The notes under the pieces are model-generated. The model did not search any database. It was not told where the DNA came from and was given only the letters and a program-made list of their open reading frames with translations. A stretch of DNA of 22,227 bases from a virus. Position numbers and translations under genes: made by a program. The stretch lies in the IMG/VR virus record IMGVR_UViG_3300031621_000041, positions 1 to 22,227 of that record; one strand, 5' to 3'. Shown in pieces: positions 1 to 8,256 of this stretch (its first letter is position 1; each line of letters starts with the position of its first letter).

Positions 1-3000
1 ATTGTAAGCCGGGTATCCAACTGCTTCTTAGTTTCAATGTCACCATCTAGGTCAAGCTCTTGCTGAGCCATGTTAAATGTAGTTTCTGGATCACCCCGGG
101 AAACTTGATGTGCTACGTTAACAAACATAGCCATGACATTATCAGCAGTAGCATCAGCCAAGAACATTGGCTTGCCTACTAACACTCGAGAAAGTCCATT
201 GATGATTTTCTTAATCTCATTCAATAGGCTCTTCTGCTTTTGATTTAAATTGTTTGGATCAAATCCACCTTCGACTAACGTTGCCCCGAACTCAGCCAAG
301 TATTCAGAGTAACGAACATCGCCATCGTATTGATTGGCAAATGCCGCAAGATTGTCAGCCATTGCACCGAAGCCGGACTGACGTAACTGCTTATCAACAG
401 CTTGCTGTAGCTCCCTCATCCGCTTGGTATTACCACGGAAGGCTTCATTGAGAATTAGTTCCCAAGCCTCGTGTGCTACTGTAGTTGAGTTAGCTTGTGC
501 ATCATTAATAACAAGGGCGATAGGCTTACCTCCCTTGAATATTGCGGCACCATTGTCCATGTCGGTAAACTGTTCGGCTTGGCTAGTAGCTTCAGCTAAA
601 CCGATTTTGCCTTTGAGTGTCTGAACTATATTAGCCCGGGTCTCTGCAAGTGTTCCGCCTACAATAATTTCTACGTCCGGGAATGCAACACGAACAAATT
701 TAAATGCATTACGTGCATTTTCGGATAGATCGTTTAGGTATGTGTCGGACTGAGGTGCTTCTACCAATCGGGTAGATGCATCCATGTTAATACTGTTCAT
801 GCCATCACGAAAGGCTATCTTGCCTGCGGCTCTTGTTTTTTCAACAACCTCACGGCTCATCTCCATGACATCTTTCTTACTAACACCCAAGGTATTTGTA
901 AGCCAGTCCATGAACTGTTGCTTGCTTGGTGCTGTTCCGTCAGGTCGAACTATATACAGTGCCCGGTCAACATCACTTTCATAGTTAACTTTAACCCTGT
1001 AACGATAGGTTACATTAGCCTTAGATAAATTCTTTGGTAGCTTGGCACCCCTGATACCCGAGATAGGTGCCCGGCTCTCTTCAGGAATTTCCTGACGAGG
1101 TAAAGGAAGACGTGTGCCTTCATTGATAACATTACCAAACTGATCTACTAACGTGTGTTGTTCTTCGGCAGTTGAGTTAGCCAATGAGTCATTTGCATTT
1201 ATAACCGGAATACCGTTTACGAGTTCAACGTTACCAACGGGGACGAGGGGAACTTGGCTAGGATCAATGCCTTGTGCTTCAGCCTGTTCAAGTCTTTGAC
1301 GTTCAGCCTCACGAGCCGCATCTAGTTCGCTTTGCAATTCGCTGTTAGCTTGTGACTCTTGGCTGTCCGGATCCAACGTTATCAATCGTCCCAACTCACG
1401 GAAGTCACTGTTGTTAAACTTTTTTAGCTTCTTTAAAATTCTGCTACCCTTTGATACACGATCAGCAAGTGAAAGGGTTCTCTTGCCTACGTTTAATTCA
1501 AACTTGCGGAACAGTCCCTTTATACGTGGATCGATACGATCCAATACTTCTGACACTGGCTCAAGTTGATCACCTATCAGTCTTCCAATAGCTGAACGAC
1601 CGCCGCTTACCCGTGCATCATCCCTAATTCTTTTAAGAACCTTGGGTGATTGTTCCGCAATAGCAGTATCTATTGCTACCAAGGATACTTCTGCCTCCCT
1701 CTTTTGTTGTCTTATTTCTGCTCTCGCTTCTCGTGCCTGATCGAGGTCAAGTTCTCCTTCGGCAACTCGATTTGCCACCCCATCTAATTGATTATCAAGA
1801 TCAATTAATTTATTCTCCGCCTTAGCTTTATTATTCTCTAGATTCAAGAACTTTCTACCAGCACGAAACTTTTTAAGTTTAGCTATACGTAATTCAGCTT
1901 GCTTCTCTTGAGCTATTGATTCGTTAACCGTAGTGTTGTCCGTGTCAGTTGCGGTAATGTCCTCGATAACATCAAACTCATTAGCCTGCTTGTAGTTAAT
2001 GTAGTTGTCGCCTTCTGCTTGAACGTATGCGGCGGCTTCAGGTCCCTCGATAACCTTTACCTCGTTTACTAATTCAAAGAGTCCTTCCTCGCCGTATAAA
2101 TCAATGCGGTCACGAGCAGTATTGCCAAGTGCTTCAACGTTTTCTACATCCAAAGTCTCCGGAGCAGTAACAGGAACATACTCATCTCCGGGCTTGATCT
2201 CCTCTTGTGCAGTAGCTTTCATTGCTACGATTGGTGTAAACTCAACGGGCTTAGTCGACAGTATTTCTCCCTGATTTGTTAGCCCACCGCTTAGAACCTC
2301 AAGGGCTTCAGCTTCCGTCTCAGCATATACAACACTCTCACGTATTTCTCCACCGGCAACCTCATACTTTACTTTGAATCTTGGCTTAGATAAAAGCGAA
2401 GAAATCATTTCGGGACTAGCTTGACCGATGTTATTTAGGTTGACCTCTTCTACCTTCCCGGGGGAAAGGGTGCGGAACACACCTCCGGTAAGTTCCATTC
2501 CTCCGGAGTATGTGGCTCCAACTGAACCACCGATCATAACATTAAGAATATAATCCTCTACGTTTTCTGCTGAGAATATTTCATTTCCTTGGTCGTAAAA
2601 TATGGTAGCCAATGTTTCAAACATGACCGCCTCAGTGCCTTCCTCCGCTCCTTCTACCGCAAATGACTTGAACATTCTGCCCAATGTATTTCCATCGAGC
2701 TTTGTCTTTTTGTTAAAAAATTGTGCGGCTTTGGTTGCACCCAGTTTCCTTATGGCAACTCTATTAAGAAAGTATCCGGCACCGGCTGATAGCACGTGAG
2801 CAGGAAGCACCTTTGCATACTCTTCATCAGTGAACTCAGCATAAGGTTTATCAAAAGTTTCTTCAGCCCGACGAACACTTTGTGAGTAAGCATTAAAGGG
2901 ATAGTCAAGACCCCTAGTAACCGTTTGTGTAACAATTTGACCGACTCCCTGAAGGACTTGACCAACGTTACTACGTTCCATCTCAGGAGTTACACCAAAC

Positions 3001-3689
3001 TTATTGGGTACTTTATCTGCCAAGATTCTTAGCTTATCGCCAATCTCTCTTCCTCCTGCCCTAATTTCTGCTCTCTCTGATTCTGCAATGGGTTGAGAAA
3101 GTGGAGAAAGACCGCCGGAAGGATCCATCATAGGAGTAGTCAGTCCCATATCAGCCATTGAGGTAACAAGACCTGCCGATGATTCAACTATTGATCTACC
3201 TCCCCCTGCTAAAATATTCTTAGGGATCTGGTCAAGGGTTACTCCCTCGTTTCCCATAGTAGTGTAAACTCTTTCGGTTGTGGGATCAGGTTCTCCTATA
3301 GTATTCTGCTCCTCATATATCCTGTTGAACTCAGCACGTTGCTCAGGGGACATATCCGAAACTTGTCTGGGAGGATTTAACTCCCTTTGCCTAGCGGCTG
3401 TTCGTTCCGCCATTCCCTCAAAATTAAAAGAAGCTTCTCCCTGAACCTCCTCGACCATAGCCTCGGGTTGATCCGGTGTAGGCTCAACAGCAGGAAGAAC
3501 TAATTCATCGTCAGTAACAACTGATTCGTCAATGATTACATCATCCGTATCACGGACAATGTTCTGTTCATAAACAGGGAACTTCTTTACATATTGGTCT
3601 ACTAATACATCGTCCGCAACGTCACCATAGGCATCGTATTTGGAGCGAATGTTATTAGCAAATTCAGAAACAGAATATTGCTTTGCCAT
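1..3689 (-). CDS. Giant internal virion / ejection protein with zincin-like motif (partial, 3' end outside window)
   Basis: An open frame starts at ATG 3689 (MAKQYSVSEFANNIRSKY) and stays open to the left edge, giving at least 1229 residues; the C-terminus is missing. I read it as the last of three internal (ejected) virion proteins, by position after the fibres and by composition: acidic N-terminal third, an AVEGAEEGTEAVM segment at residues 344-356 resembling helices often seen in giant phage ejection proteins, a charged probable coiled coil at about 585-680, and a metallopeptidase-like segment with HEAWE at 1073-1077, followed about 50 residues later by EYLAEF, which could supply a third ligand. 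A zincin would normally read HExxH, so activity is doubtful. The start has no Shine-Dalgarno sequence: only TAATTAAAT separates it from the preceding stop. The role (DNA ejection, possibly cell-wall or protein processing) is inferred. It could instead be a general polyvalent phage protein. Confidence 0.85.
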   Translation of the reverse strand, partial: MAKQYSVSEFANNIRSKYDAYGDVADDVLVDQYVKKFPVYEQNIVRDTDDVIIDESVVTDDELVLPAVEPTPDQPEAMVEEVQGEASFNFEGMAERTAARQRELNPPRQVSDMSPEQRAEFNRIYEEQNTIGEPDPTTERVYTTMGNEGVTLDQIPKNILAGGGRSIVESSAGLVTSMADMGLTTPMMDPSGGLSPLSQPIAESERAEIRAGGREIGDKLRILADKVPNKFGVTPEMERSNVGQVLQGVGQIVTQTVTRGLDYPFNAYSQSVRRAEETFDKPYAEFTDEEYAKVLPAHVLSAGAGYFLNRVAIRKLGATKAAQFFNKKTKLDGNTLGRMFKSFAVEGAEEGTEAVMFETLATIFYDQGNEIFSAENVEDYILNVMIGGSVGATYSGGMELTGGVFRTLSPGKVEEVNLNNIGQASPEMISSLLSKPRFKVKYEVAGGEIRESVVYAETEAEALEVLSGGLTNQGEILSTKPVEFTPIVAMKATAQEEIKPGDEYVPVTAPETLDVENVEALGNTARDRIDLYGEEGLFELVNEVKVIEGPEAAAYVQAEGDNYINYKQANEFDVIEDITATDTDNTTVNESIAQEKQAELRIAKLKKFRAGRKFLNLENNKAKAENKLIDLDNQLDGVANRVAEGELDLDQAREARAEIRQQKREAEVSLVAIDTAIAEQSPKVLKRIRDDARVSGGRSAIGRLIGDQLEPVSEVLDRIDPRIKGLFRKFELNVGKRTLSLADRVSKGSRILKKLKKFNNSDFRELGRLITLDPDSQESQANSELQSELDAAREAERQRLEQAEAQGIDPSQVPLVPVGNVELVNGIPVINANDSLANSTAEEQHTLVDQFGNVINEGTRLPLPRQEIPEESRAPISGIRGAKLPKNLSKANVTYRYRVKVNYESDVDRALYIVRPDGTAPSKQQFMDWLTNTLGVSKKDVMEMSREVVEKTRAAGKIAFRDGMNSINMDASTRLVEAPQSDTYLNDLSENARNAFKFVRVAFPDVEIIVGGTLAETRANIVQTLKGKIGLAEATSQAEQFTDMDNGAAIFKGGKPIALVINDAQANSTTVAHEAWELILNEAFRGNTKRMRELQQAVDKQLRQSGFGAMADNLAAFANQYDGDVRYSEYLAEFGATLVEGGFDPNNLNQKQKSLLNEIKKIINGLSRVLVGKPMFLADATADNVMAMFVNVAHQVSRGDPETTFNMAQQELDLDGDIETKKQLDTRLT

Positions 3690-3695
3690 ATTTAA

Positions 3696-4475
3696 TTAGG
3701 GTAATATACCTGCTGGATCGTTAAGATCCATATTAGGAGAAATTGAATTAGATGTGTCAACAAGTTCAACTTCGGGACGACGAGGGATTCTTGCACCCGG
3801 AAATCCCCCAGTCCTTTGACCGGCTCCTTGATCTCCGTATATAAATGCAGATCCGGGACCCTGAAACATTTTGGCGGCTGGGTCATCGTACTGAACAGTC
3901 TCGAAACCTTTGCCAAGCCCTGTCCCTGCAATTCCACCCGGTCTTGTAGCACGTTGTAACACATACATACCACCGGTGCCATCCTCTTCGTTAAAAACAA
4001 TTCTTAGATTTGGATCTGATGCGGCAGTTCTCTGTAAGTTCATAAACTTAATAGGATCACGTAATGCTTCTAGTTCTTCTTTGTTTTTGGAAGAAGCGGC
4101 TGATTCGGATTTAACCTCTAGAGCCATCAACTGAGGTATAACAGCTTTAAATCCATCGTCGCCAAAGGTATCATAAAACTCCGCCGCTGACTTTGCAATA
4201 TTAGTTGGATCAAAAAAACCGTCATCATCCCTAACATCAAAGCCCAGCTTCTCAGCCGCCTCCGGGCTGTTAGTTGCCCATTGGGTGGTAAATGCCACAC
4301 CTGCCTCCTTCTTTTTCTTTTTTGCTTTCTTCTCGGCAAACTTAGCTATGCCTCCGCCTATGCCTGCGGCTAGGCTTTGCATACCTTGTGCTTGTATCTC
4401 GGCGGCTCTCGCAAAGCCACTGTAGTCCGCCTTCATGAGACGAGGGTCAACCTGTGTTCCTGTTTGAAATGCCAT
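3696..4475 (-). CDS. Probable internal virion protein (259 aa)
   Basis: A 259-residue protein between two other internal-virion-type genes. Residues 15-60 form an Ala/Gly-rich helix ending in a strongly basic stretch (AEKKAKKKKKEAG). The middle (about 60-150) is mixed helical with acidic patches, and the last 80 residues are Gly/Pro-rich and probably disordered. There is no signal peptide and no clear membrane segment. It begins two bases after the stop of the 414-residue gene (TAA-TT-ATG) and ends six bases before the giant gene, so the three are almost certainly cotranscribed. No SD precedes the start; translational coupling is likely. I assign internal virion/ejection function only from position (podoviruses carry two or three such genes in a row after the tail genes) and composition. 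No named domain is recognised. Confidence 0.75.
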   Translation of the reverse strand: MAFQTGTQVDPRLMKADYSGFARAAEIQAQGMQSLAAGIGGGIAKFAEKKAKKKKKEAGVAFTTQWATNSPEAAEKLGFDVRDDDGFFDPTNIAKSAAEFYDTFGDDGFKAVIPQLMALEVKSESAASSKNKEELEALRDPIKFMNLQRTAASDPNLRIVFNEEDGTGGMYVLQRATRPGGIAGTGLGKGFETVQYDDPAAKMFQGPGSAFIYGDQGAGQRTGGFPGARIPRRPEVELVDTSNSISPNMDLNDPAGILP

Positions 4476-4477
4476 AA

Positions 4478-5722
4478 TTATTTAATTCTTGTATTCATCC
4501 ACTTACGAATGATTGCTTTGATACGAGGTTTATCAGAGATAAACTTAGCGAATTTCTCTCCGTGCTTGATGTATAGTTTACGGAACCAACTTGGAGAATC
4601 GTTCAGCATCCATTCACGGAATTGTTTCCATTTAGGATTAGTAGCTCCGTAGACTTCACGAGCTACCCAGCATAGACCGATTGCCGCACCGCCAAGAGAA
4701 CCTAGCATGCCCATCATGCCGGAACTACGAGAAGCATCAGCCTGAGCTTGTGCACCAAGTAAGCTAATGTTGTCTGATCTTTGTTGCATAGCCATATTGA
4801 TACCAACGTTTGGATCAAACAAATTTGGTCCCATTGCACCGCTAGCCTGTGCCTGAGCCTGACCAAGAATCTGTCCGCCTAATCCAAGACCCTGTGAGGG
4901 GCGACCAAGAATAGCCGCACCTAGGTCGCCGGCTATAGAACGTGATTGATTAAAAGCAGACTGCCCTATCCCTGTTGCAGATTGCCTCATCCCCATTGCA
5001 GATTGCCGTATCCCCTGTGCTGACTGTCCTATCCCTGCCGCTGACTGTCTTAGCCCTGCCGCAAACTGCTCACGGTTCTGACGGTATTGCTCACGTCCAA
5101 GGGCGGCTTCAAGGGCAGAACGTCCTTGCTGTGAAAAAGCTGTGCCACCCATATTGCTCATAACAGATTGGTCAACTTGACGTTGAGCCTCGAATCCCAT
5201 TGGTTCGGAAGCTCTAGCAAATGCTGAATCAGCTTGTTCTGCCGCCGCAATAGCTTGTCGCTCTGCTAGGTCAGCAAGTGTTCCGCCTCGACCTGCTTGA
5301 TCTGCCGCCGCAATAGCTTGTTGTTCTGCTAGGTTTGCTAGACGAGTGGACTGAGGATCAGCCGCACGATATGCCTCTACGACTTGAGGAGAAAGATCTT
5401 GGAGTGCCTGAACATCGGCATCACGTTGCATTCCAATTGACTCACGTTGTAGTTCGGAAGCCCTACGTCCGGAATCCTCCAATAGATCAAGCAATCCTCC
5501 CTGACCGTCTACACCCTTGGCAAAGGTTTCAATGTCCGCTAACTCAAGAGCCGCATAACGAGGACGGAATTCTTCTTCTGCCCCGATGATCCGTTCTTGC
5601 AAACGGCGATCCGTTACACCTTGGTATGATTCAAAGTTTTTACCAAATAAGTATTCCCCTGATGCCTGTGCCGGATCGACTGGATCCGGTTGATTAATTG
5701 TAGTTCCGCCTTTGCCTCCCAT
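4478..5722 (-). CDS. Internal virion protein with repeat-rich middle and conserved C-terminal domain (414 aa)
   Basis: The start at ATG 5722 has a good SD (AAAGGA, with CTAAT before the ATG) lying inside the end of the preceding gene. N-terminus MGGKGGTTINQPDPVDPAQA is a Gly/Pro-rich leader as in many phage internal virion proteins. Residues 128-148 and 149-169 are a near-duplicate 21-residue helical unit (LAxLAExQAIAAAxQA). Residues 221-255 are five heptads of the type AxGIxQS, then a Gly/Ala-rich region and a hydrophobic segment at 336-350 (MMGMLGSLGGAAIGL). The tail from 351 (CWVAREVYGATNPKWKQF) to the end is an aromatic, basic helical module that I have seen at the C-termini of phage internal proteins of this type. 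Long helices with a membrane-active segment suit an ejected channel or core component. Function is inferred; the gene itself is secure. Confidence 0.85.
   Translation of the reverse strand: MGGKGGTTINQPDPVDPAQASGEYLFGKNFESYQGVTDRRLQERIIGAEEEFRPRYAALELADIETFAKGVDGQGGLLDLLEDSGRRASELQRESIGMQRDADVQALQDLSPQVVEAYRAADPQSTRLANLAEQQAIAAADQAGRGGTLADLAERQAIAAAEQADSAFARASEPMGFEAQRQVDQSVMSNMGGTAFSQQGRSALEAALGREQYRQNREQFAAGLRQSAAGIGQSAQGIRQSAMGMRQSATGIGQSAFNQSRSIAGDLGAAILGRPSQGLGLGGQILGQAQAQASGAMGPNLFDPNVGINMAMQQRSDNISLLGAQAQADASRSSGMMGMLGSLGGAAIGLCWVAREVYGATNPKWKQFREWMLNDSPSWFRKLYIKHGEKFAKFISDKPRIKAIIRKWMNTRIK
4958..5062 (-). repeat. Five 21-bp tandem units encoding AxGIxQS heptads
   Basis: Within the 414-residue internal virion gene, five consecutive 21-bp units encode AAGLRQS, AAGIGQS, AQGIRQS, AMGMRQS and ATGIGQS. 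The repeat is clear at both DNA and protein level, in phase with codons and of helical heptad length, so copy number can change without loss of frame. A degenerate sixth unit (AFNQS) follows. Confidence 0.8.
5216..5341 (-). repeat. Tandem 63-bp duplication (21 residues)
   Basis: Residues 128-148 and 149-169 of the 414-residue internal virion protein are a near-exact tandem duplication, both carrying LAEx-QAIAAA followed by xQA. The DNA retains similar stretches (for example the gccgccgcaatagcttg block on the plus strand occurs twice), indicating a fairly recent internal duplication. Confidence 0.75.
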
Positions 5723-5723
5723 A

Positions 5724-6218
5724 TTAGTCCTTTAATTTTAATAAACGTGATAAAAGTTTTTGATTGTAATCCACACGGGTTGACCACCCGTTTCTGTTTC
5801 TTACACCAATAAGTTTTTTGTAAAGAACATCAGGCTCTTTCCTGATGAACATAAATGTTAGTTCCTTAAATGCCTCGCTGTTGCTAGCAAAAAGAAAAGC
5901 CATGAAGATGGAGTCACCGCCCTCAACATCTTCTTTCCATTCTTTAACAAAATCCCAAGTGTAATCATTGTTGCAATTATACCACATGAATACACCTTGA
6001 ATTTCTTTATTTTCATCAACAAGAACAACGAGTGTTTTTTTTATATAGTGATAAGCAATTAACTGACGAATTGTTTCCTCGTTCCATTCATCAAATACTT
6101 TGCCGTTTTCATTTTCAATACAATACTCAGCAATCTTATTTATATAAGAAGTAAACTCAGAACACTCTTCTGAGTATAATAAAGCTACCGCCTTATTAAG
6201 TAGTTGATTCTCCGGCAT
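5724..6218 (-). CDS. Hypothetical protein, possibly GNAT-like (164 aa)
   Basis: The frame extends further upstream but would then overlap the fibre gene. The ATG at 6218 (MPENQLLNKAVALLYSEE) lies 10 bases after the fibre stop and is the natural start. The 164-residue protein is soluble, with N-terminal helices (about 1-60), a central beta pattern TLVVLVDENKEIQGVFMWYN at about 80-99 that resembles the strand-turn-strand core of GNAT acetyltransferases, and a C-terminal helical part with RNRNGWSTRVDY. I do not see a complete acetyl-CoA-binding R/Q-x-x-G-x-G/A motif, so GNAT is only a suggestion. It sits between the fibre and internal virion genes and ends one base before the next start. A role in modifying or chaperoning virion proteins is possible but unproven. 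No SD is visible (TTTAATAATA precedes the ATG). Confidence 0.8.
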   Translation of the reverse strand: MPENQLLNKAVALLYSEECSEFTSYINKIAEYCIENENGKVFDEWNEETIRQLIAYHYIKKTLVVLVDENKEIQGVFMWYNCNNDYTWDFVKEWKEDVEGGDSIFMAFLFASNSEAFKELTFMFIRKEPDVLYKKLIGVRNRNGWSTRVDYNQKLLSRLLKLKD

Positions 6219-6228
6219 TATTATTAAA

Positions 6229-7080
6229 TTAACTTTCTCGTCTCCACATATATACGACAAAGTATGGTGGCATATTTTCGTGGCTTGCGGTGTTAGTCGA
6301 ACCAGTGACATCTTTGTTGAGACTTGTAAAAGTATTCTGCCTCATTTCAAATGGATCCGAATAGTCTTGTTGATTTCCAGCAGAATTAAAAGAAACGTCA
6401 CGGTTGGTGTTTTGTACCGACTGCATTTTAATGAAGTTTCTGAAGTTATTTCCGTCTGGAATTCGCAGATTCCACTCGTGATTATGATACATCTGTGCCT
6501 GTGTCAACGTAACATTTCTTTCACCACTCCTGTTCTGAGTATTCTGTTCGTACCCCACTGCATCAAAGGCAGTATCATCGGCTTTAAATCCAGCAAGAAA
6601 TGTACCTTGACTAAAAAGACTCCAAGTGCCAAAGCCCAGAAATGTAGACGGATTAACATTACTGGTCATATTCATATAAACTGAACCAATTGGATAAGCA
6701 AACTCCAGTGCATTCGTTGCTAATTTAGCCGCCGTTACACTTCCATCCTTGATCTTACCTCCGTATACACTTCCATCCGCGAGCTTACCTGTAGTTACAT
6801 TTAGATCCTTGATCTTAATTGTGGTTACACTTTGATCCTTGAGCTTACCTGTAGTTACATTTTGATCCTTGATCTTGTCTGTAATAACGGAATTAGTAGC
6901 AAGACTTGAGCTTCCTATGCCTCCGCTTCTTACCGCAAGTGAATCATTTTGATTAACAATAATCGTACTTCCATCTACCCCGGAAGTACTCAGTGTAGCA
7001 TCCGAAAGAATTTGATTTAATTTTCCGGCAGTTAACTGCTCGCCGTCATTAAATATTTTACCTGATTGTAGTAGTGACAT
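6229..7080 (-). CDS. Tail fibre with 10-residue repeats and collar-type tip (283 aa)
   Basis: A probable receptor-contacting fibre. Residues 1-60 (MSLLQSGKIFNDGEQLTAGK onwards) match the N-terminus of the neighbouring S74 fibre in pattern (x-N-x-x-x-x-x-T-x-x-x-LNQI-x-S ... SL-x-V-x-x-GGI), suggesting a shared virion-anchoring domain. Residues 65-120 are 10-residue repeats of the type VTTGKLKDQS, typical of trimeric fibre shafts. From about 129 the sequence YPIGSVYMN ... GFGTWSLFSQGTFLAG begins a collar-type tip as in T4 gp10/gp12-like and tail-collar proteins, and the protein ends HENMPPYFVVYMWRR, a hallmark ending of that family. A YHNHEW motif is present. The gene starts 12 bases after the S74 fibre stop behind AT-rich sequence without an SD. 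Confidence 0.9.
   Translation of the reverse strand: MSLLQSGKIFNDGEQLTAGKLNQILSDATLSTSGVDGSTIIVNQNDSLAVRSGGIGSSSLATNSVITDKIKDQNVTTGKLKDQSVTTIKIKDLNVTTGKLADGSVYGGKIKDGSVTAAKLATNALEFAYPIGSVYMNMTSNVNPSTFLGFGTWSLFSQGTFLAGFKADDTAFDAVGYEQNTQNRSGERNVTLTQAQMYHNHEWNLRIPDGNNFRNFIKMQSVQNTNRDVSFNSAGNQQDYSDPFEMRQNTFTSLNKDVTGSTNTASHENMPPYFVVYMWRRES
6736..6885 (-). repeat. Five 30-bp tandem repeats in fibre shaft
   Basis: Five consecutive 30-bp units share the plus-strand core tacan-tt-n-gatccttgatctta. They encode the [KI/KL]KD-x-x-VTTG-type 10-residue shaft repeats. Period and phase are exact, and neighbouring copies are nearly identical (for example 6781-6800 and 6841-6860), so slippage or recombination could change shaft length while keeping the frame. 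Confidence 0.85.
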
Positions 7081-7092
7081 AGTATTAAATTA

Positions 7093-8256
7093 TTAAGAAT
7101 TTTCGAGTGAAGTTACTCGGGCTTCTAGGGTTTCAATTTTATTTATAGATTCTTGGAGAGCTTTGGTAAGCACTGCTGTCATATTAGCATAGTGCAAGGC
7201 ATCAGGCTGTCCTTCAGGATTATATTCGACGAACTCCGTCAGTCCTGCATCGTGAACTTCTTCAGCAATAAAGCCAGCATAGGTGTTATCGTCGCCCTCG
7301 TTGATTGATTCAAAGGTTACAGGTCGAAGAGTTTTAACAGCCTCTATTCCTTTGGAGTAATCCTTTATGTTTTCTTTGTATCGAGCTGAGGACGTAGAGC
7401 GAGATATCATCCCGTTAGAATCTATATAAAGATTTGCACTGTTCCCATTGGTATTTGTATAGCTTCCTTTTGCCTGAAGCCTTCCCTCGCACACAACACT
7501 GTTTTCCACTCCCGTAACCGTAACCGAACTGAGTGAACCGACAAGAAGCTTTCCAGTGCCAGTGTCAAGTTTCATCCCGTTACTAAGGCTTCCACTTACT
7601 GACCTGAAGTTATGTTCGACGGCATCATAGTAAGCCTTGTTGGGACCATTGTTGTGAGAACCTGCATATAGCTCAATGTGTGCACCGTTTCCGATTGTCC
7701 CTCCGAATATCGCAACTCTTCCCGTGTTGCTGTCGCCTGTTATGGAATCGCTTATGATAACGTTTTGGGCGGAATTTACTCTAAGTCCAGTACGTAGGGT
7801 TCCGCTACTATCAGTAGTATCTAGATATATACTTTCCCCTGCTTTTTTATTTTGAAGGTAACATCTCCCGCTAGAGTTAAGTAATCGAGTATACTCGCTT
7901 GTGCCTGTACTATCACCGTTAAGGTCAATGAAAGCATAGCCGTTTTCGTCAGTAAGGTTTGAATTGATAGAAAGACCTGCAGTGAGATTATTATTCCCGT
8001 CAATCATCCCGTCAACGTAAAGTCGACCAGACGTGGCACTCCAACGAGGATGACCGGTGCTAAGTTTATCTTGATCAATTCCGCCATCCTTTACCTGCAA
8101 TGAACCGCTTGTTCCATCTACCTCAAGGGTTACGTTGTCAGTTGTTCCGCCTGTGCCGGTCACAAATGTAGAACCACTGATTATTTGGTTTAAGTTAGTA
8201 TGAGTAACGACATCAGCCGCATTATATACTTGAGTTGTATTTAAAATATTTGCCAT
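7093..8256 (-). CDS. Tail fibre/spike with C-terminal Peptidase S74 intramolecular chaperone (387 aa)
   Basis: Residues 1-60 form an N-terminal domain shared in pattern with the next fibre. Residues 70-280 are beta-rich, Gly/Ser/Asn-rich repeats (DxNG, GRLY, SGTLR) typical of trimeric spikes. The C-terminus carries a Peptidase S74 domain: SSARYKENI, with Ser289 and Lys294 in the S-x4-K spacing of the endosialidase-type catalytic dyad, then the usual YAGFIAEEV and a terminal coiled coil (INKIETLEARVTSLENS). In this family the chaperone assists trimer folding and then cuts itself off at the serine, so the mature fibre should end near residue 288. The start overlaps the hub stop by one base (TAATG). 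The domain is confidently recognised; the receptor is unknown. Confidence 0.93.
   Translation of the reverse strand: MANILNTTQVYNAADVVTHTNLNQIISGSTFVTGTGGTTDNVTLEVDGTSGSLQVKDGGIDQDKLSTGHPRWSATSGRLYVDGMIDGNNNLTAGLSINSNLTDENGYAFIDLNGDSTGTSEYTRLLNSSGRCYLQNKKAGESIYLDTTDSSGTLRTGLRVNSAQNVIISDSITGDSNTGRVAIFGGTIGNGAHIELYAGSHNNGPNKAYYDAVEHNFRSVSGSLSNGMKLDTGTGKLLVGSLSSVTVTGVENSVVCEGRLQAKGSYTNTNGNSANLYIDSNGMISRSTSSARYKENIKDYSKGIEAVKTLRPVTFESINEGDDNTYAGFIAEEVHDAGLTEFVEYNPEGQPDALHYANMTAVLTKALQESINKIETLEARVTSLENS

Noticed and set aside
254-2799. Plus-strand open frames of 60-75 codons at the left end
   Set aside because: They are opposite-strand readings of the giant minus-strand protein, with no SD and no recognisable protein features.
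6219-6311. N-terminal extension of the 164-residue protein
   Set aside because: It overlaps the conserved fibre C-terminus in another frame; ATG 6218 lies just after the fibre stop.
6300-7080. Diversity-generating retroelement variable region in the collar-type fibre
   Set aside because: There is no reverse transcriptase, no template repeat and no adenine-biased variable stretch near the gene end within the window.
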